From an uncultured Roseateles sp. (lineage in GTDB: Bacteria > Pseudomonadota > Gammaproteobacteria > Burkholderiales > Burkholderiaceae_C): DNA of 64,000 bases. Below, one piece after another: positions 26,011-34,588 of this stretch (the first letter of the stretch is position 1; the number at the start of each line of letters is the position of its first letter). The stretch spans positions 3,844,001 through 3,908,000 of the forward strand of contig NZ_OY729424.1 of assembly GCF_963422335.1 (NCBI RefSeq), in the 5' to 3' direction. The notes below the pieces were generated by a model, which worked only from the letters and a program-made list of their open reading frames with translations, did not search any database and was not told the DNA's origin. The translations under genes and the position numbers were made by a program.

Positions 26011-27927
26011 ATGTTTGATTTTGTCCGCAAGCACACCAAAGTGCTGCAGTTCTTCCTGCTGCTGCTGATCTTCCCGTCGTTCGTGCTGTTCGGTGTTGAA
26101 GGCTATTCGCGCTTCACCGAGGGCGGCAACGCCAAGGTTGCCGCAGTTGACGGGCAGGGCATCACCCAGGCCGAGTGGGATGCAGCGCTGCGCGACCAGT
26201 CCGAGCGCATGCGCCGTCAGGCACCGAATGTGGACCCCAAGCTGCTGGACTCGCCCGAGGCCAAGCGCGAAGCGCTGGACGCCCTGGTGCGCGACAAGGT
26301 CATGCAGACCGCCGCCGCCAAGCAGCACCTGGTGGTCAGCGACGAGCGCTTGCAGCGCCTGTTCCAGGCCGACCCGCAGTTCGCTTTTCTGCGCATGCCC
26401 GACGGCAGCGTCAACAAGGCCATGCTGGCCGCACAGGGCATGAGTGTTGCTTCGTTCGAGCAGCGTCTGCGTCAAGACCTGACCCTGCGTCAGGTGCTGC
26501 AGGGCGTCAGTGGCACCACGGTCACGCCGGCCGCCAATTCGGCCGCCGCCTTCGACGTGTTGCTGCAGCAGCGCGAGGTGCAGGTGCAGCGTTTCAACGT
26601 CAAGGACTATCTGGGCCGCATCACCCCGACCGAAGCCGAGATCGAGGCCTTTTACAAGGATGCGGCCAATGCTGCGCTGTTCCAGTCGCAGGAAACCGCC
26701 AGCATCGAGTACCTGGTGCTGGACCTGGAGGCTCTGAAGAAAGACGTCAGCGTGCCGGAAGACAAGCTGCGCGAGTACTACAAGACCAACGAATCGCGCT
26801 ACACCGTGGCCGAGGAGCGCCGCGCCAGCCACATCCTGATCAAGGTGGAGAAGTCGGCGTCGGCCGACGACAAGGCCAAGGCGAAGGCCAGGGCCGAAGC
26901 GCTGCTGGCCGAGGTGCGCAAGGCCCCGGCGACCTTTGCCGATGTGGCCCGCAAGAACTCGCAGGACCCGGGCTCGGCCGCACAGGGCGGTGATCTGGAT
27001 TTCTTCGGCCGTGGCGGCATGACCAAGCCTTTTGAAGACGCCGCTTTTGCCATGAAGCAAGGCGAGATCAGCAATGTGATCGAGACCGAGTTCGGCTATC
27101 ACATCCTCATGCTGACGGCCGTGCGTGGCGGCGACAAGAAGAGCTTCGACAGCGTGCGCGCCGAAGTCGAGGACGAGGTCCGCAAGCAGGTGGCGCAGAC
27201 CCGTTATGCCGAGTCGGCCGACCAGTTCAGCAATCTGGTCTACGAGCAGGCCGACAGCCTGAAACCGGCCGCCGACAAGCTCAAGCTGACCGTTCAGACT
27301 GCCACCGTGCAGCGCAAGCCGCTGCCCGCAGCCACTGGCGTGCTGGCCTCGCCCAAGCTGCTCGATGCCGTGTTCGGCGTCGAGGCGCTGCGCAACAAGC
27401 GCAATACCGAGGCGCTGGAGACAGCCCCGAACCAGATGGTTTCGGCGCGAGTCGTCAAGCACGACCCGGCCCGCTTGCTGCCCCTGGCCGACGTCAAGCC
27501 GCTGGTGCTGGACCGCCTGGTCAAGAAGATGGCCGTGGCTCAGGCCAAGAAGGATGGCGAGGCGCGGCTGGAGGCATTGAAGAAGGGGGCCGATGCCGCC
27601 GGACTGGAGCCCGCGCAGACCGTGTCCCGCGTGCAGGCCCGTGACCTGTCGCGCACCATGGTCGAGGACATCATGCGCGCCGATGCCAGCAAGCTGCCCG
27701 CCTGGGTCGGTGTCGATGGCGGCGAGACCGGCTATGCCGTGGTGCGCATCGTCAAGATCCTGCCGCGTGACCCGGCTGTGATCGATGCCAAGCGCGCTGA
27801 CCAGCAGTACACACAGGCCTGGTCCGCCGCCGAGGCCGCCGCCTACTTTTCGGCGCTCAAGACCCGTTTCAAGGTCGAGCTCAAGCCGGTGGCTGCTGCG
27901 CTGGCCGCTTCGGCCGCCACGCCCTGA
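26011..27927 (+). CDS. ppiD: PpiD-type peptidyl-prolyl isomerase/periplasmic chaperone
   Basis: A 638-residue inner-membrane-anchored folding factor. A short cytoplasmic N-terminus (MFDFVRKHTKVLQ) leads into one membrane helix (FFLLLLIFPSFVLFGVEGY), followed by a SurA_N-like chaperone domain to about residue 230. A parvulin domain follows at about 265-365 (ASHILIKVEKSA, SQDPGSAAQGGDLDFFGRGGM, GEISNVIETEFGYHILML). The C-terminal third is a second chaperone-like region. It works on newly exported outer-membrane and periplasmic proteins near the Sec translocon. Length matches PpiD (about 620 residues). No neighbouring lon is visible; tRNA genes flank it on both sides. Confidence 0.94.
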   Translation: MFDFVRKHTKVLQFFLLLLIFPSFVLFGVEGYSRFTEGGNAKVAAVDGQGITQAEWDAALRDQSERMRRQAPNVDPKLLDSPEAKREALDALVRDKVMQTAAAKQHLVVSDERLQRLFQADPQFAFLRMPDGSVNKAMLAAQGMSVASFEQRLRQDLTLRQVLQGVSGTTVTPAANSAAAFDVLLQQREVQVQRFNVKDYLGRITPTEAEIEAFYKDAANAALFQSQETASIEYLVLDLEALKKDVSVPEDKLREYYKTNESRYTVAEERRASHILIKVEKSASADDKAKAKARAEALLAEVRKAPATFADVARKNSQDPGSAAQGGDLDFFGRGGMTKPFEDAAFAMKQGEISNVIETEFGYHILMLTAVRGGDKKSFDSVRAEVEDEVRKQVAQTRYAESADQFSNLVYEQADSLKPAADKLKLTVQTATVQRKPLPAATGVLASPKLLDAVFGVEALRNKRNTEALETAPNQMVSARVVKHDPARLLPLADVKPLVLDRLVKKMAVAQAKKDGEARLEALKKGADAAGLEPAQTVSRVQARDLSRTMVEDIMRADASKLPAWVGVDGGETGYAVVRIVKILPRDPAVIDAKRADQQYTQAWSAAEAAAYFSALKTRFKVELKPVAAALAASAATP

Positions 27928-27973
27928 CAGGAGAATTCTCGGTCCATCGTTCTGATGGGCCAGAAATCTAGGC

Positions 27974-27979
27974 TATAAT
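27974..27979 (+). promoter_or_regulatory. -10 element of tRNA-His
   Basis: A perfect TATAAT lies 13 bp before the mature 5' end of tRNA-His. A weak -35 (TCTGAT at 27951-27956) sits 17 bp upstream. Confidence 0.6.
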
Positions 27980-27991
27980 TGTTGGCTCTGC

Positions 27992-28068
27992 GGTGGCTAT
28001 AGCTCAGTTGGTAGAGTCCAGGATTGTGATTCCTGTTGTCGTGGGTTCGAGTCCCATTAGCCACCCCA
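27992..28068 (+). tRNA. tRNA-His (anticodon GUG)
   Basis: A 77-nt tRNA including the encoded G-1 that pairs with C73, the identity element of tRNA-His. The acceptor GTGGCTA pairs with TAGCCAC; the anticodon loop TTGTGAT gives GUG; the T-arm is TGGG-TTCGAGT-CCCA; CCA is encoded. It lies at the left border of the region with foreign character. Confidence 0.97.
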
Positions 28069-28076
28069 TCAAATTC

Positions 28077-28117
28077 AAGGACTTAGAAGCGAAAGCCTCT
28101 AGGTCCTTCGTCTTTTT
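28077..28117 (+). terminator. Rho-independent terminator of tRNA-His
   Basis: A 14-bp stem (28077-28090 with 28095-28108) capped by a GAAA tetraloop, with one G-U pair and one A-C mismatch, followed by TTTTT at 28113-28117. Confidence 0.85.
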
Positions 28118-28219
28118 GGCACCTGATATTCCAAAAATGGGAATACTCCATCAGATTGCCCGACGTTTCACTTCCTTGTTTCGGTCGTATATCCGGGCCT
28201 CACTGCCAAAGCCACGCGA

Positions 28220-28651
28220 TTGAAGCGAGACGCCGCGCGCCTGCTGCTGCAATCAGGTACCGAACCTGCCCAGCAACGCATCGTGGACAAACTGCAGCGC
28301 AAGGCCGCCAGCGCGGCCATCGGCACGGTGTTCGTGCAGGAGAGCGCAGAGGCGGAAAGCACACAATGGCGCAGCATGGCGAACCAGTTCCGAGAGAAGC
28401 TGCCCGCGCTCAGCGCCATGATGGACGACGCCGAACACGACGTGCAGGCCTTCATGGGCTTCCCAAGGGCGCACTGGTCTCAGATCTACAGCACCAACCC
28501 GCTGGAGCGGCTGAACGCGGAAATCAAGCGCCGAACCAACCTGGTGGGCACCTTCCCCAACGACGCCTCGATCACACGGCTGGTCGGCGCCATGATGCTG
28601 GAGCAGAACGACGAGTGGGGCCTGAACCGGCGCTACATGCAGCTTGAGTGA
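28220..28651 (+). pseudogene. IS256-family transposase, C-terminal remnant
   Basis: About 143 codons survive of a transposase that is normally near 400 residues. The C-terminal signature is plain: IYSTNPLERLNAEIKRRTN, then GTFPNDASITRLVGAMMLEQ and NRRYMQLE. This end includes the third acidic catalytic region of the Mutator-like DDE fold, but the first two Asp and the DNA-binding part are absent. Upstream sequence to the tRNA-His terminator shows no transposase similarity in any frame, so this is a truncated element, not a frameshift. It marks old insertion activity at the tRNA-His border of the island. Confidence 0.85.
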
Positions 28652-28818
28652 CTTCAGACTCTCAGTGGTACTGGTCCGACTCAGCTGTCCGCAATGGCAC
28701 GCTGAGCACCCCGCGCATCTCAGCCTTTCCGGGCTGCGGACTTACACAACGCGCCGGGACATCACCTTGAACTGACCACGAAGGCTTGCAGGACCAAGGC
28801 CTTGGCTGGTCGTCGCGC

Positions 28819-30063
28819 CTACCTCTCGAACCTGTTTGGCAGAAACTGAGTGGGACTGACAAATGGCTGGATACCCTCCATTTGGTCGGCTAGTAGGCGG
28901 GCACTTGCTGGGCCGAGTGTGAAACCTTGATGCCCGTGTGCAAAGTTAAACCACAGGCCGGCATGACGGGGCGCAGCACCAATCAGCGGTTTCATGTCAG
29001 CGCTACAAGGGCGTGCGCCGAGCCAGGGTTGCAGTTCGACGGGTTTGCCCAAGTTCAGCAGTTGCCGCGCTTGTCTCTCGGCGCCGATCAATTGCACCGG
29101 GGAGGGCGGGGCGCCAAAAGGTGCAAGCTCAGCACCGGTGGTCAAGCGAAGCCCACGGTTTTGAGGCGCCAGGACGTAGCCTCTTTCGGCATCGAGTGTT
29201 GGCACCGTGATGGTGGATCCACCGACGTGGTGCTGGTGGTACCCGCGTTTGGTGAATAGCGGCAAGCGATAGCCCAGCCGCCGAACATGCTGGTCTGCCC
29301 AAGGTCCCAATGCGAGAACAGCATGCTGTGCGTGGACCGTTCCATCTTTCGTCTCTACGCGCCAGCCGCCTTGGGTTTCGCGAAGCGTGCCGGCATCGCC
29401 CTGTGCCCAATGACCGCCGTGCTGCAGGAATGACCTGAAATATCGTTCGACCAGTGCGCCGGGGTCACCGCTGCTCCACGAATCGGTCCAATGAACTGCG
29501 CCGGCCAGGACCGCTGCATGCAAGCTGGGTTCCGCCCTTGATAACGCACCCCATCCCATTATTACGCTGTTAACGCCGTATTCGTCAGCCAGCCGCTCCG
29601 AAGCAGTCGCAGCACGGTCCAGCGCCTCTTGCGTTCTGTAGACCATTCGCAGGCCGTCGCGGCGCACCAAGTCTTCTGCGTCCGCCAATGTGATGAATCG
29701 CTGATGCTCGGAAGTGGAATGCGCGATCAGCGAGGCGTAGGCCTGGCTGATCAGTCGGTGGCGGCGCGGTGCGGAATGCCACCAGTAGCGCGCCAGTGAA
29801 GGCCAGACCTGCCACAGCCCCGCCAGGTGATAGCGAACGTCCAAACGCCGATTCATTGCGGCAGACAGCAAGGTCATCAATTCGCGTGGAAATGCGTAAG
29901 GCTCCACCGCTTCGCGCTGGATGATGCCGGCATTGCCGTAAGACGTTTCGCCGCCCGGTGCGCGACGGTCTACCAGCGTCACTTGATGGCCTCGCAGGGC
30001 CAGTTCCAGCGCGGAGCAAGTGCCGATGATGCCAGCGCCAAGTACCAGAGTTTCCGTCGCCAT
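28819..30063 (-). CDS. DadA-like FAD-dependent D-amino-acid oxidoreductase
   Basis: A 414-residue DAO-superfamily flavoprotein. FAD binding is seen at the N-terminus (LVLGAGIIGTCSALELALRGHQVTLVDRR) and in the GETSYGNAGII segment typical of DadA, where the family usually has a tSxaNaG pattern. The C-terminal FAD/substrate block is LIGAAPRHAGLWFNFAHGHQGFTLGP. DadA-type enzymes deaminate D-amino acids to 2-oxoacids and pass electrons to the respiratory chain; other members act on proline or glycine derivatives. It is the last gene of a six-gene minus-strand run that encodes peptidases and a TonB receptor. A D-residue substrate released by those peptidases is an inference. Confidence 0.82.
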   Translation of the reverse strand: MATETLVLGAGIIGTCSALELALRGHQVTLVDRRAPGGETSYGNAGIIQREAVEPYAFPRELMTLLSAAMNRRLDVRYHLAGLWQVWPSLARYWWHSAPRRHRLISQAYASLIAHSTSEHQRFITLADAEDLVRRDGLRMVYRTQEALDRAATASERLADEYGVNSVIMGWGALSRAEPSLHAAVLAGAVHWTDSWSSGDPGALVERYFRSFLQHGGHWAQGDAGTLRETQGGWRVETKDGTVHAQHAVLALGPWADQHVRRLGYRLPLFTKRGYHQHHVGGSTITVPTLDAERGYVLAPQNRGLRLTTGAELAPFGAPPSPVQLIGAERQARQLLNLGKPVELQPWLGARPCSADMKPLIGAAPRHAGLWFNFAHGHQGFTLGPASARLLADQMEGIQPFVSPTQFLPNRFER

Positions 30064-30064
30064 T

Positions 30065-30331
30065 TCAGTGCCTGAGACGTTCGGCGGCAGGTGCGGTGAT
30101 CCCGATACGGAACACAGGCGGGTCAGTCAGGTGGCTCGTGGCTTGCATCGAATCGACAAGCTGCAAGGCTACGTTTTTCAAGGTAGCAGTGACGGACCGC
30201 AGAGCCATGTCGGTCTGGCCATTGATGCCCTCCGGCGCAGTCCCGTCTCTGTCGAAGGGCAGTTCATCGGACGGCAAGATGAATCCATTGGAGCGGCGCA
30301 GCTTGGAAATGGCTTGGTTTTGCGATGGCAT
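30065..30331 (-). CDS. Small protein of unknown function in peptidase operon
   Basis: An 88-residue frame starting MPSQNQAISKLRRSNGFILP. Its TGA ends one base before the ATG of the DadA-like gene, and its ATG is 39 bp after the stop of the D-aminopeptidase-like gene, so it fits tightly into the operon. The sequence is soluble, without signal peptide or membrane helix (DTELPFDRDGT-like acidic stretch, then VTATLKNVALQLVDSMQATS as a possible helix). I recognise no family. It could be a small subunit or chaperone for the oxidoreductase. Confidence 0.55.
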   Translation of the reverse strand: MPSQNQAISKLRRSNGFILPSDELPFDRDGTAPEGINGQTDMALRSVTATLKNVALQLVDSMQATSHLTDPPVFRIGITAPAAERLRH

Positions 30332-30370
30332 TGAAAGTCGGTCCCTGGTTGACGAAAGGAGCGAATGCAG

Positions 30371-32002
30371 TCAATGGGACGGTCCGGCCGCATGAAGTGT
30401 CATTCCTCGCGTTCGGCCGGTATCCAAGGTCAAGCGGCGCCTGCCATCTTCCTCATGGCTGAGTCGCAACATACCGCTGAAAGGTGCTGCAGGATCAATA
30501 CTCTGTATCGAGCAAACCCCTTGAAGCAGCGGCTCCAATTGAAGGCGGTGGGTCCCATGGTGGCCTGCAATTTGCAAGGTACCTGGCCGAGCATCGCCAA
30601 TCGTGATGCAGGCACGTAGCTCCTCGCTTTGCCAGTGCCCGCTGAAGGCGCTCAACGAGTCCCTTTCTTGCAGAGGAACAATGCGCTCGCATCGAGAGAC
30701 CTTTCCTTGGTCCGTGACGTCGATGGCGACTACCGTTCCTTGTGCATCGAGCACGGGGTTCACCGACTTCACGATGACCGAATGCACGTTCACGCGCAGA
30801 GTGGACACGCCTTCCTCCTGACTGAGCGGCAGCATGCCGTCAAGACCTTTCAGGAACAGCTTTTCGCCATGATTAAGGATCTCGAAGTGATGACCGGTGT
30901 CATGGCCATAGAAATGCCCGCCGAGGCTGTTGGCAAGTGCCGGATCGGCTGGCGTGGGTACTGGTTGAAGCTCGTCTTTGAGCAGTGCCGTGAGCAGTTC
31001 CTCGGCCAAGTTTGGCGCTGCTGCGTCGCTGCGATTGGTCATCACAATGATCTGAATGCCGTGGTCGGGGGCACACAACATCTGGCAGGAGCCTCCGACC
31101 ACCCCGCCTCCATGATGGAACAGCCGAGTCCCGCGCCATTGTTCGGCGATCAAGCCCAGGCCGTAGGCATTCACGTAGCCGTTGTTCAGCTGGGTCGGTG
31201 CCAACATCTCGTCTGAAATCGCCTGGGGCCACAGCGTAGGCGCCATCAGATGGCTCAGCCACCGCTGCATATCGTCCAGCGTTGAGGCGATGCCCCCTTC
31301 GCCCAAAAGCACCGAGGGAAAAATGCCTTTGGTGAAGCGGCCGTCCGCATGGGCGATGTGGGTTTGTGCGGCACTGGGCAGCGGATCCAGATCGTTGGAC
31401 CACAGTGAGGTGTTGTGCATGCCCAGCGGCTCAAAGAGCCGCTGTCGCATGGCCTCGGCGAGCGACAACTGGGTCACGCGCTCAATCACCAGGGACAGCA
31501 TGCGGTATCCACCGTTGTTATAGATAAATGCATCACCCGGAGCAAAGTTATCGGCCTGTTGCCGACACTGGTACTCGAAGGCGCCATCCTCGGGGACGAA
31601 CGCCATGCCGTTTGAAATCATGGATAGGTCCAGATAGTCGCGGGTGCCGCCAGTGTGGTTCATGAACTGACGCAGCGTGCGCCGACCTTGAGAAGCAGGC
31701 AGTTCGGGCAGCCATTGAGAGACCGGCTCGTCTATCGACAGCAGGCCTTTTTCGCGCAGCAGCAGCGCCATCACACAAGCAAAGTTCTTCGTGGTGGATC
31801 CAATACGCATCTTCGTGGATGGCGTATTGGTCTGCCCTGACTCGAGGCTGGCCAGCCCGTAGCCTCGACGCAGCAGCAATTTGCCGTGGCGCTGCACGCT
31901 GACGATCAAGCCAGGCGCATCGTCGCGGTGATACTTGGACAAGACGGTTTCAAGGAGATCGATTTCTGTTGTTGTCACGGGGGTACTGTCTTTCGTCATC
32001 AT
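30371..32002 (-). CDS. S12-family serine hydrolase, D-aminopeptidase-like
   Basis: A 543-residue penicillin-recognising-fold enzyme. The three catalytic motifs are Ser69-x-x-Lys72 (IGSTTKNF), Tyr161-x-Asn163 (YNNGGY) and His297-x-Gly299 (HHGGG). An H-x-G third motif, instead of K-T-G, and a C-terminal extension of about 200 residues rich in beta strands are both features of Ochrobactrum D-aminopeptidase, which cuts N-terminal D-residues. MlrB of the microcystin pathway also belongs to this superfamily. No signal peptide is evident, so it probably acts in the cytoplasm. The gene lies between the TonB receptor and the DadA-like gene. Exact substrate unknown. Confidence 0.82.
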   Translation of the reverse strand: MMTKDSTPVTTTEIDLLETVLSKYHRDDAPGLIVSVQRHGKLLLRRGYGLASLESGQTNTPSTKMRIGSTTKNFACVMALLLREKGLLSIDEPVSQWLPELPASQGRRTLRQFMNHTGGTRDYLDLSMISNGMAFVPEDGAFEYQCRQQADNFAPGDAFIYNNGGYRMLSLVIERVTQLSLAEAMRQRLFEPLGMHNTSLWSNDLDPLPSAAQTHIAHADGRFTKGIFPSVLLGEGGIASTLDDMQRWLSHLMAPTLWPQAISDEMLAPTQLNNGYVNAYGLGLIAEQWRGTRLFHHGGGVVGGSCQMLCAPDHGIQIIVMTNRSDAAAPNLAEELLTALLKDELQPVPTPADPALANSLGGHFYGHDTGHHFEILNHGEKLFLKGLDGMLPLSQEEGVSTLRVNVHSVIVKSVNPVLDAQGTVVAIDVTDQGKVSRCERIVPLQERDSLSAFSGHWQSEELRACITIGDARPGTLQIAGHHGTHRLQLEPLLQGVCSIQSIDPAAPFSGMLRLSHEEDGRRRLTLDTGRTRGMTLHAAGPSH

Positions 32003-32170
32003 CTGAGCGAACGTGTATTCGCAAAGCTAGAGTCAGGCTCGCCTGAGTGAGAAAACCTCTCGCGCTGAATTTCATTGCAAGAGGTGCAGCCGCATATGAA
32101 GGGCAGGGTACCGGGCGAGACCCGGCGGGCCTTGGCACCTCAGTGCCGGTCTGTCGCAGCTAAGCCGGAT

Positions 32171-34426
32171 TCAGAATGGGGCAGTCAACGCGAAGCCAAT
32201 GGTCATTGGCTGCTGCACACTCATGAGCCAGTTGCCCCCCAGGCTCAAAGCCCCGGCATTGGCAGAAAGCAGTGCGTAACGGTTGAACGCATTCCTCACA
32301 TAGATCGCTAACTGAGCGCGCTTGAATTCGATACCTGCTTGGAGATCGGTGACCACATAGCCGGGAAGGAGCAGGTCAGGCGCAAACTTGCTTCCGGCAA
32401 AGCCCGCATGCCGTGCGCCGACATAGCGTGTGGAGAATCCCGCATAGCTCGGCCGTCCTGCGATCTCGAATTCGTGGCTGACACCCAAGCTGGCTGAGAA
32501 TTTGGGGCTGTTTGGAAGACGGACCCCGGCGGCCGAAATGCTGGAGGCCTCCGTGGTCTTGCCTTCGCTCCAGGCCATGGCTGTCGACAGTTTCCAATGT
32601 CTGGCAGCGGCAAACGTGGCGGCGAATTCTGCGCCATTGACTTCGGCCTTGCCGCCATTGGTCAAGTAAGAAATGCCCTGGGCTGAGCCGTATTGCTGCA
32701 GATCTTTCCAGTGAATGTTGAAGATCGACGTCGACAAGGACAGCGTCTTCTCCAGCAACTCGGCTTTGTAGCCAGCCTCATAGCTCCACAATGAGTCATG
32801 ACCGTAGGTGGGAGGAACCAGCAGCGTGCCCGTGGCATCGTAGATGGGGGAGTTGGGGCCGCCCGGCCTATAGCCGTTGGCCGCGCGGAGATAGACATTG
32901 CTTTGCGGTGTCAGCACATAGCGAACGGTCAACAAGTAGGTCTTGGCCGTCTCTGAGGATTCGTTCTTGACGGCGGTCGGGGTGGGGCCAATCAGGATGC
33001 CGTCGGCGTCGACTTGGAAGGTCTGCTTGTTTCGAGCGACGCGCAAGCCCGCAGTCACTGCCAGTTGACGATTGGCGTTCCAGGTGACGTCGCCGTAAAC
33101 CGCCGATTCGCGGAATGTCGAAGGAATTGTCGCGGCAATCAAACGCACCGCGCCACCTGCTGTCGCGGCATCGCTTCCCTGCGCATTTGTCGCTTGTTCA
33201 CGATTGAAATACAGACCGACAATCCAATCCAACTCATGACCTGACTTGGATGTCAGGCGGAATTCCTGTGTCGTGCGGTTCAGGCGATTGGAGTCGTATG
33301 CGCTCGCAGTCTGGATGCCGAGTTCGGGCAACAGTGCCGCGTACAACCCGTTGTCGCCTGCAGAGCTGTAGTTTCTGCGTTGTGTTGAAGTGATCGAGTT
33401 GAGCGTAGCCCAGTCGAATCCATATTCGAGATCCGCAGTTGCCAGCGTTGTCCTCGTGTCGGACGGCTGCTGGACGTCCTGCTTTCCCACAAATTTCCCC
33501 AAAATCGCCTGCATGGTCGATACGTCGTAGGGAACCAGGTCTGAACCGTTGCTGTGGGCTTTTTGCCTCATCGCCGTGAGCTTGACGTGAAACTTGCTGC
33601 TTGGCTCGATCAGCGCTGCAAGGCGCAGGCCGTTGCTTGAGCCGCGGTTGGCCTCTCGCAGTGGGGCCAAACCCATCTGATCGACATAGCCAGGCGCCTT
33701 GTCGCTGAATCCTGCAAGGCGGACGGCTGCAACGCCCTCGCTGAGCGGCACGTTCAGGACCGCGCTGGCGGTATTGGCGCTGCCGCCACCGTTGACTGTA
33801 CTGACGCCCAGGCTGACATGCCCCGCGAAGTCGTAGCTGTCTGGTGAATTCGTGATGTACTTGATCAAACCGCCCATCGCGCTGGCCCCATACAAGGTGC
33901 CCTGCGGCCCTTTGAGCACCTCGATGTGATTGAGGTCGAGGAGCGACATGTCAAACGCGCTTCGAGCGCCACCCAGCCAAGCGCTGGTCGAGCCGATCGC
34001 AACGTCGTCAACATAGACGCCAACAAGCGGTGCGATTTCCTGTCCTGCCGAGATGCCGCGGATGGTCACGCTGTTCCCGCCGGCACCGCCGGTGGTGTTC
34101 ACGTTGACACCTGGCACGTTGGACAGGTAGTCGCTCATCGTCTTCGCACCGGCGTCCTGCAATTTGCTGGCCGACAGGACATCGATCTGTACCGGCACGT
34201 CGCGCGCGAGTTCGCGGCGGCGGGTTGCGGAAACTATCACGGTGTCCAGGCTCTGAATGCCTGTATCACGCCTTCCGGGATCGGACGCGGCACTTGTCGG
34301 CGGTGGGGCAGCTTCTGCCTGTTGCGCCGTTGCGTTCAAGGTGCAAAGCAACAGCAAGGCTGCTCCGGCTGAGTTCCGCAAAGCGTGGTGTTCGCGGTGC
34401 ATGGCGCTTAGATTTACGTTGACCAT
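32171..34426 (-). CDS. TonB-dependent outer-membrane receptor
   Basis: A 751-residue outer-membrane transporter. The signal peptide (AGAALLLLCTLNATAQ) is followed by a TonB-box-like DTVIVSATRR and a plug domain (DVPVQIDVLSASKLQDAG, NSVTIRGISAGQ, LLDLNHIEVLKGPQGTLYGASAMGGLI). The rest is a 22-strand barrel ending in FALTAPF with a C-terminal Phe, as required for barrel insertion. The plug and barrel style resembles IroN/CirA-like receptors of Sphingomonads and betaproteobacteria used for organic substrates. The ATG at 34426 has GGAG 5 bp upstream; another in-frame ATG is directly before it. It presumably imports the peptide substrate of the operon. Confidence 0.92.
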   Translation of the reverse strand: MVNVNLSAMHREHHALRNSAGAALLLLCTLNATAQQAEAAPPPTSAASDPGRRDTGIQSLDTVIVSATRRRELARDVPVQIDVLSASKLQDAGAKTMSDYLSNVPGVNVNTTGGAGGNSVTIRGISAGQEIAPLVGVYVDDVAIGSTSAWLGGARSAFDMSLLDLNHIEVLKGPQGTLYGASAMGGLIKYITNSPDSYDFAGHVSLGVSTVNGGGSANTASAVLNVPLSEGVAAVRLAGFSDKAPGYVDQMGLAPLREANRGSSNGLRLAALIEPSSKFHVKLTAMRQKAHSNGSDLVPYDVSTMQAILGKFVGKQDVQQPSDTRTTLATADLEYGFDWATLNSITSTQRRNYSSAGDNGLYAALLPELGIQTASAYDSNRLNRTTQEFRLTSKSGHELDWIVGLYFNREQATNAQGSDAATAGGAVRLIAATIPSTFRESAVYGDVTWNANRQLAVTAGLRVARNKQTFQVDADGILIGPTPTAVKNESSETAKTYLLTVRYVLTPQSNVYLRAANGYRPGGPNSPIYDATGTLLVPPTYGHDSLWSYEAGYKAELLEKTLSLSTSIFNIHWKDLQQYGSAQGISYLTNGGKAEVNGAEFAATFAAARHWKLSTAMAWSEGKTTEASSISAAGVRLPNSPKFSASLGVSHEFEIAGRPSYAGFSTRYVGARHAGFAGSKFAPDLLLPGYVVTDLQAGIEFKRAQLAIYVRNAFNRYALLSANAGALSLGGNWLMSVQQPMTIGFALTAPF

Positions 34427-34588
34427 CATCACTCCAGGTTGAAGAGTTGTTTGTTTTGAAACGCGTGTCAATCAGCGCGTCCGTCTCCTGCAGAAAATCT
34501 GCTTATTCAACAATCCCACTGGACAGTTGCTCGGTGCCAGTCAAGGCGGTCTGTCCTATGGGCTAGCGGTGCTGCTGTGTTCGTCCAT

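Noticed and set aside
25960..27462. 500-codon frame on the minus strand
   Set aside because: Antisense shadow of ppiD.
32111..32125. CCGGG/CCCGG hairpin between the D-aminopeptidase-like and TonB receptor genes
   Set aside because: Short stem and no T-run; not enough to call a terminator inside the putative operon.
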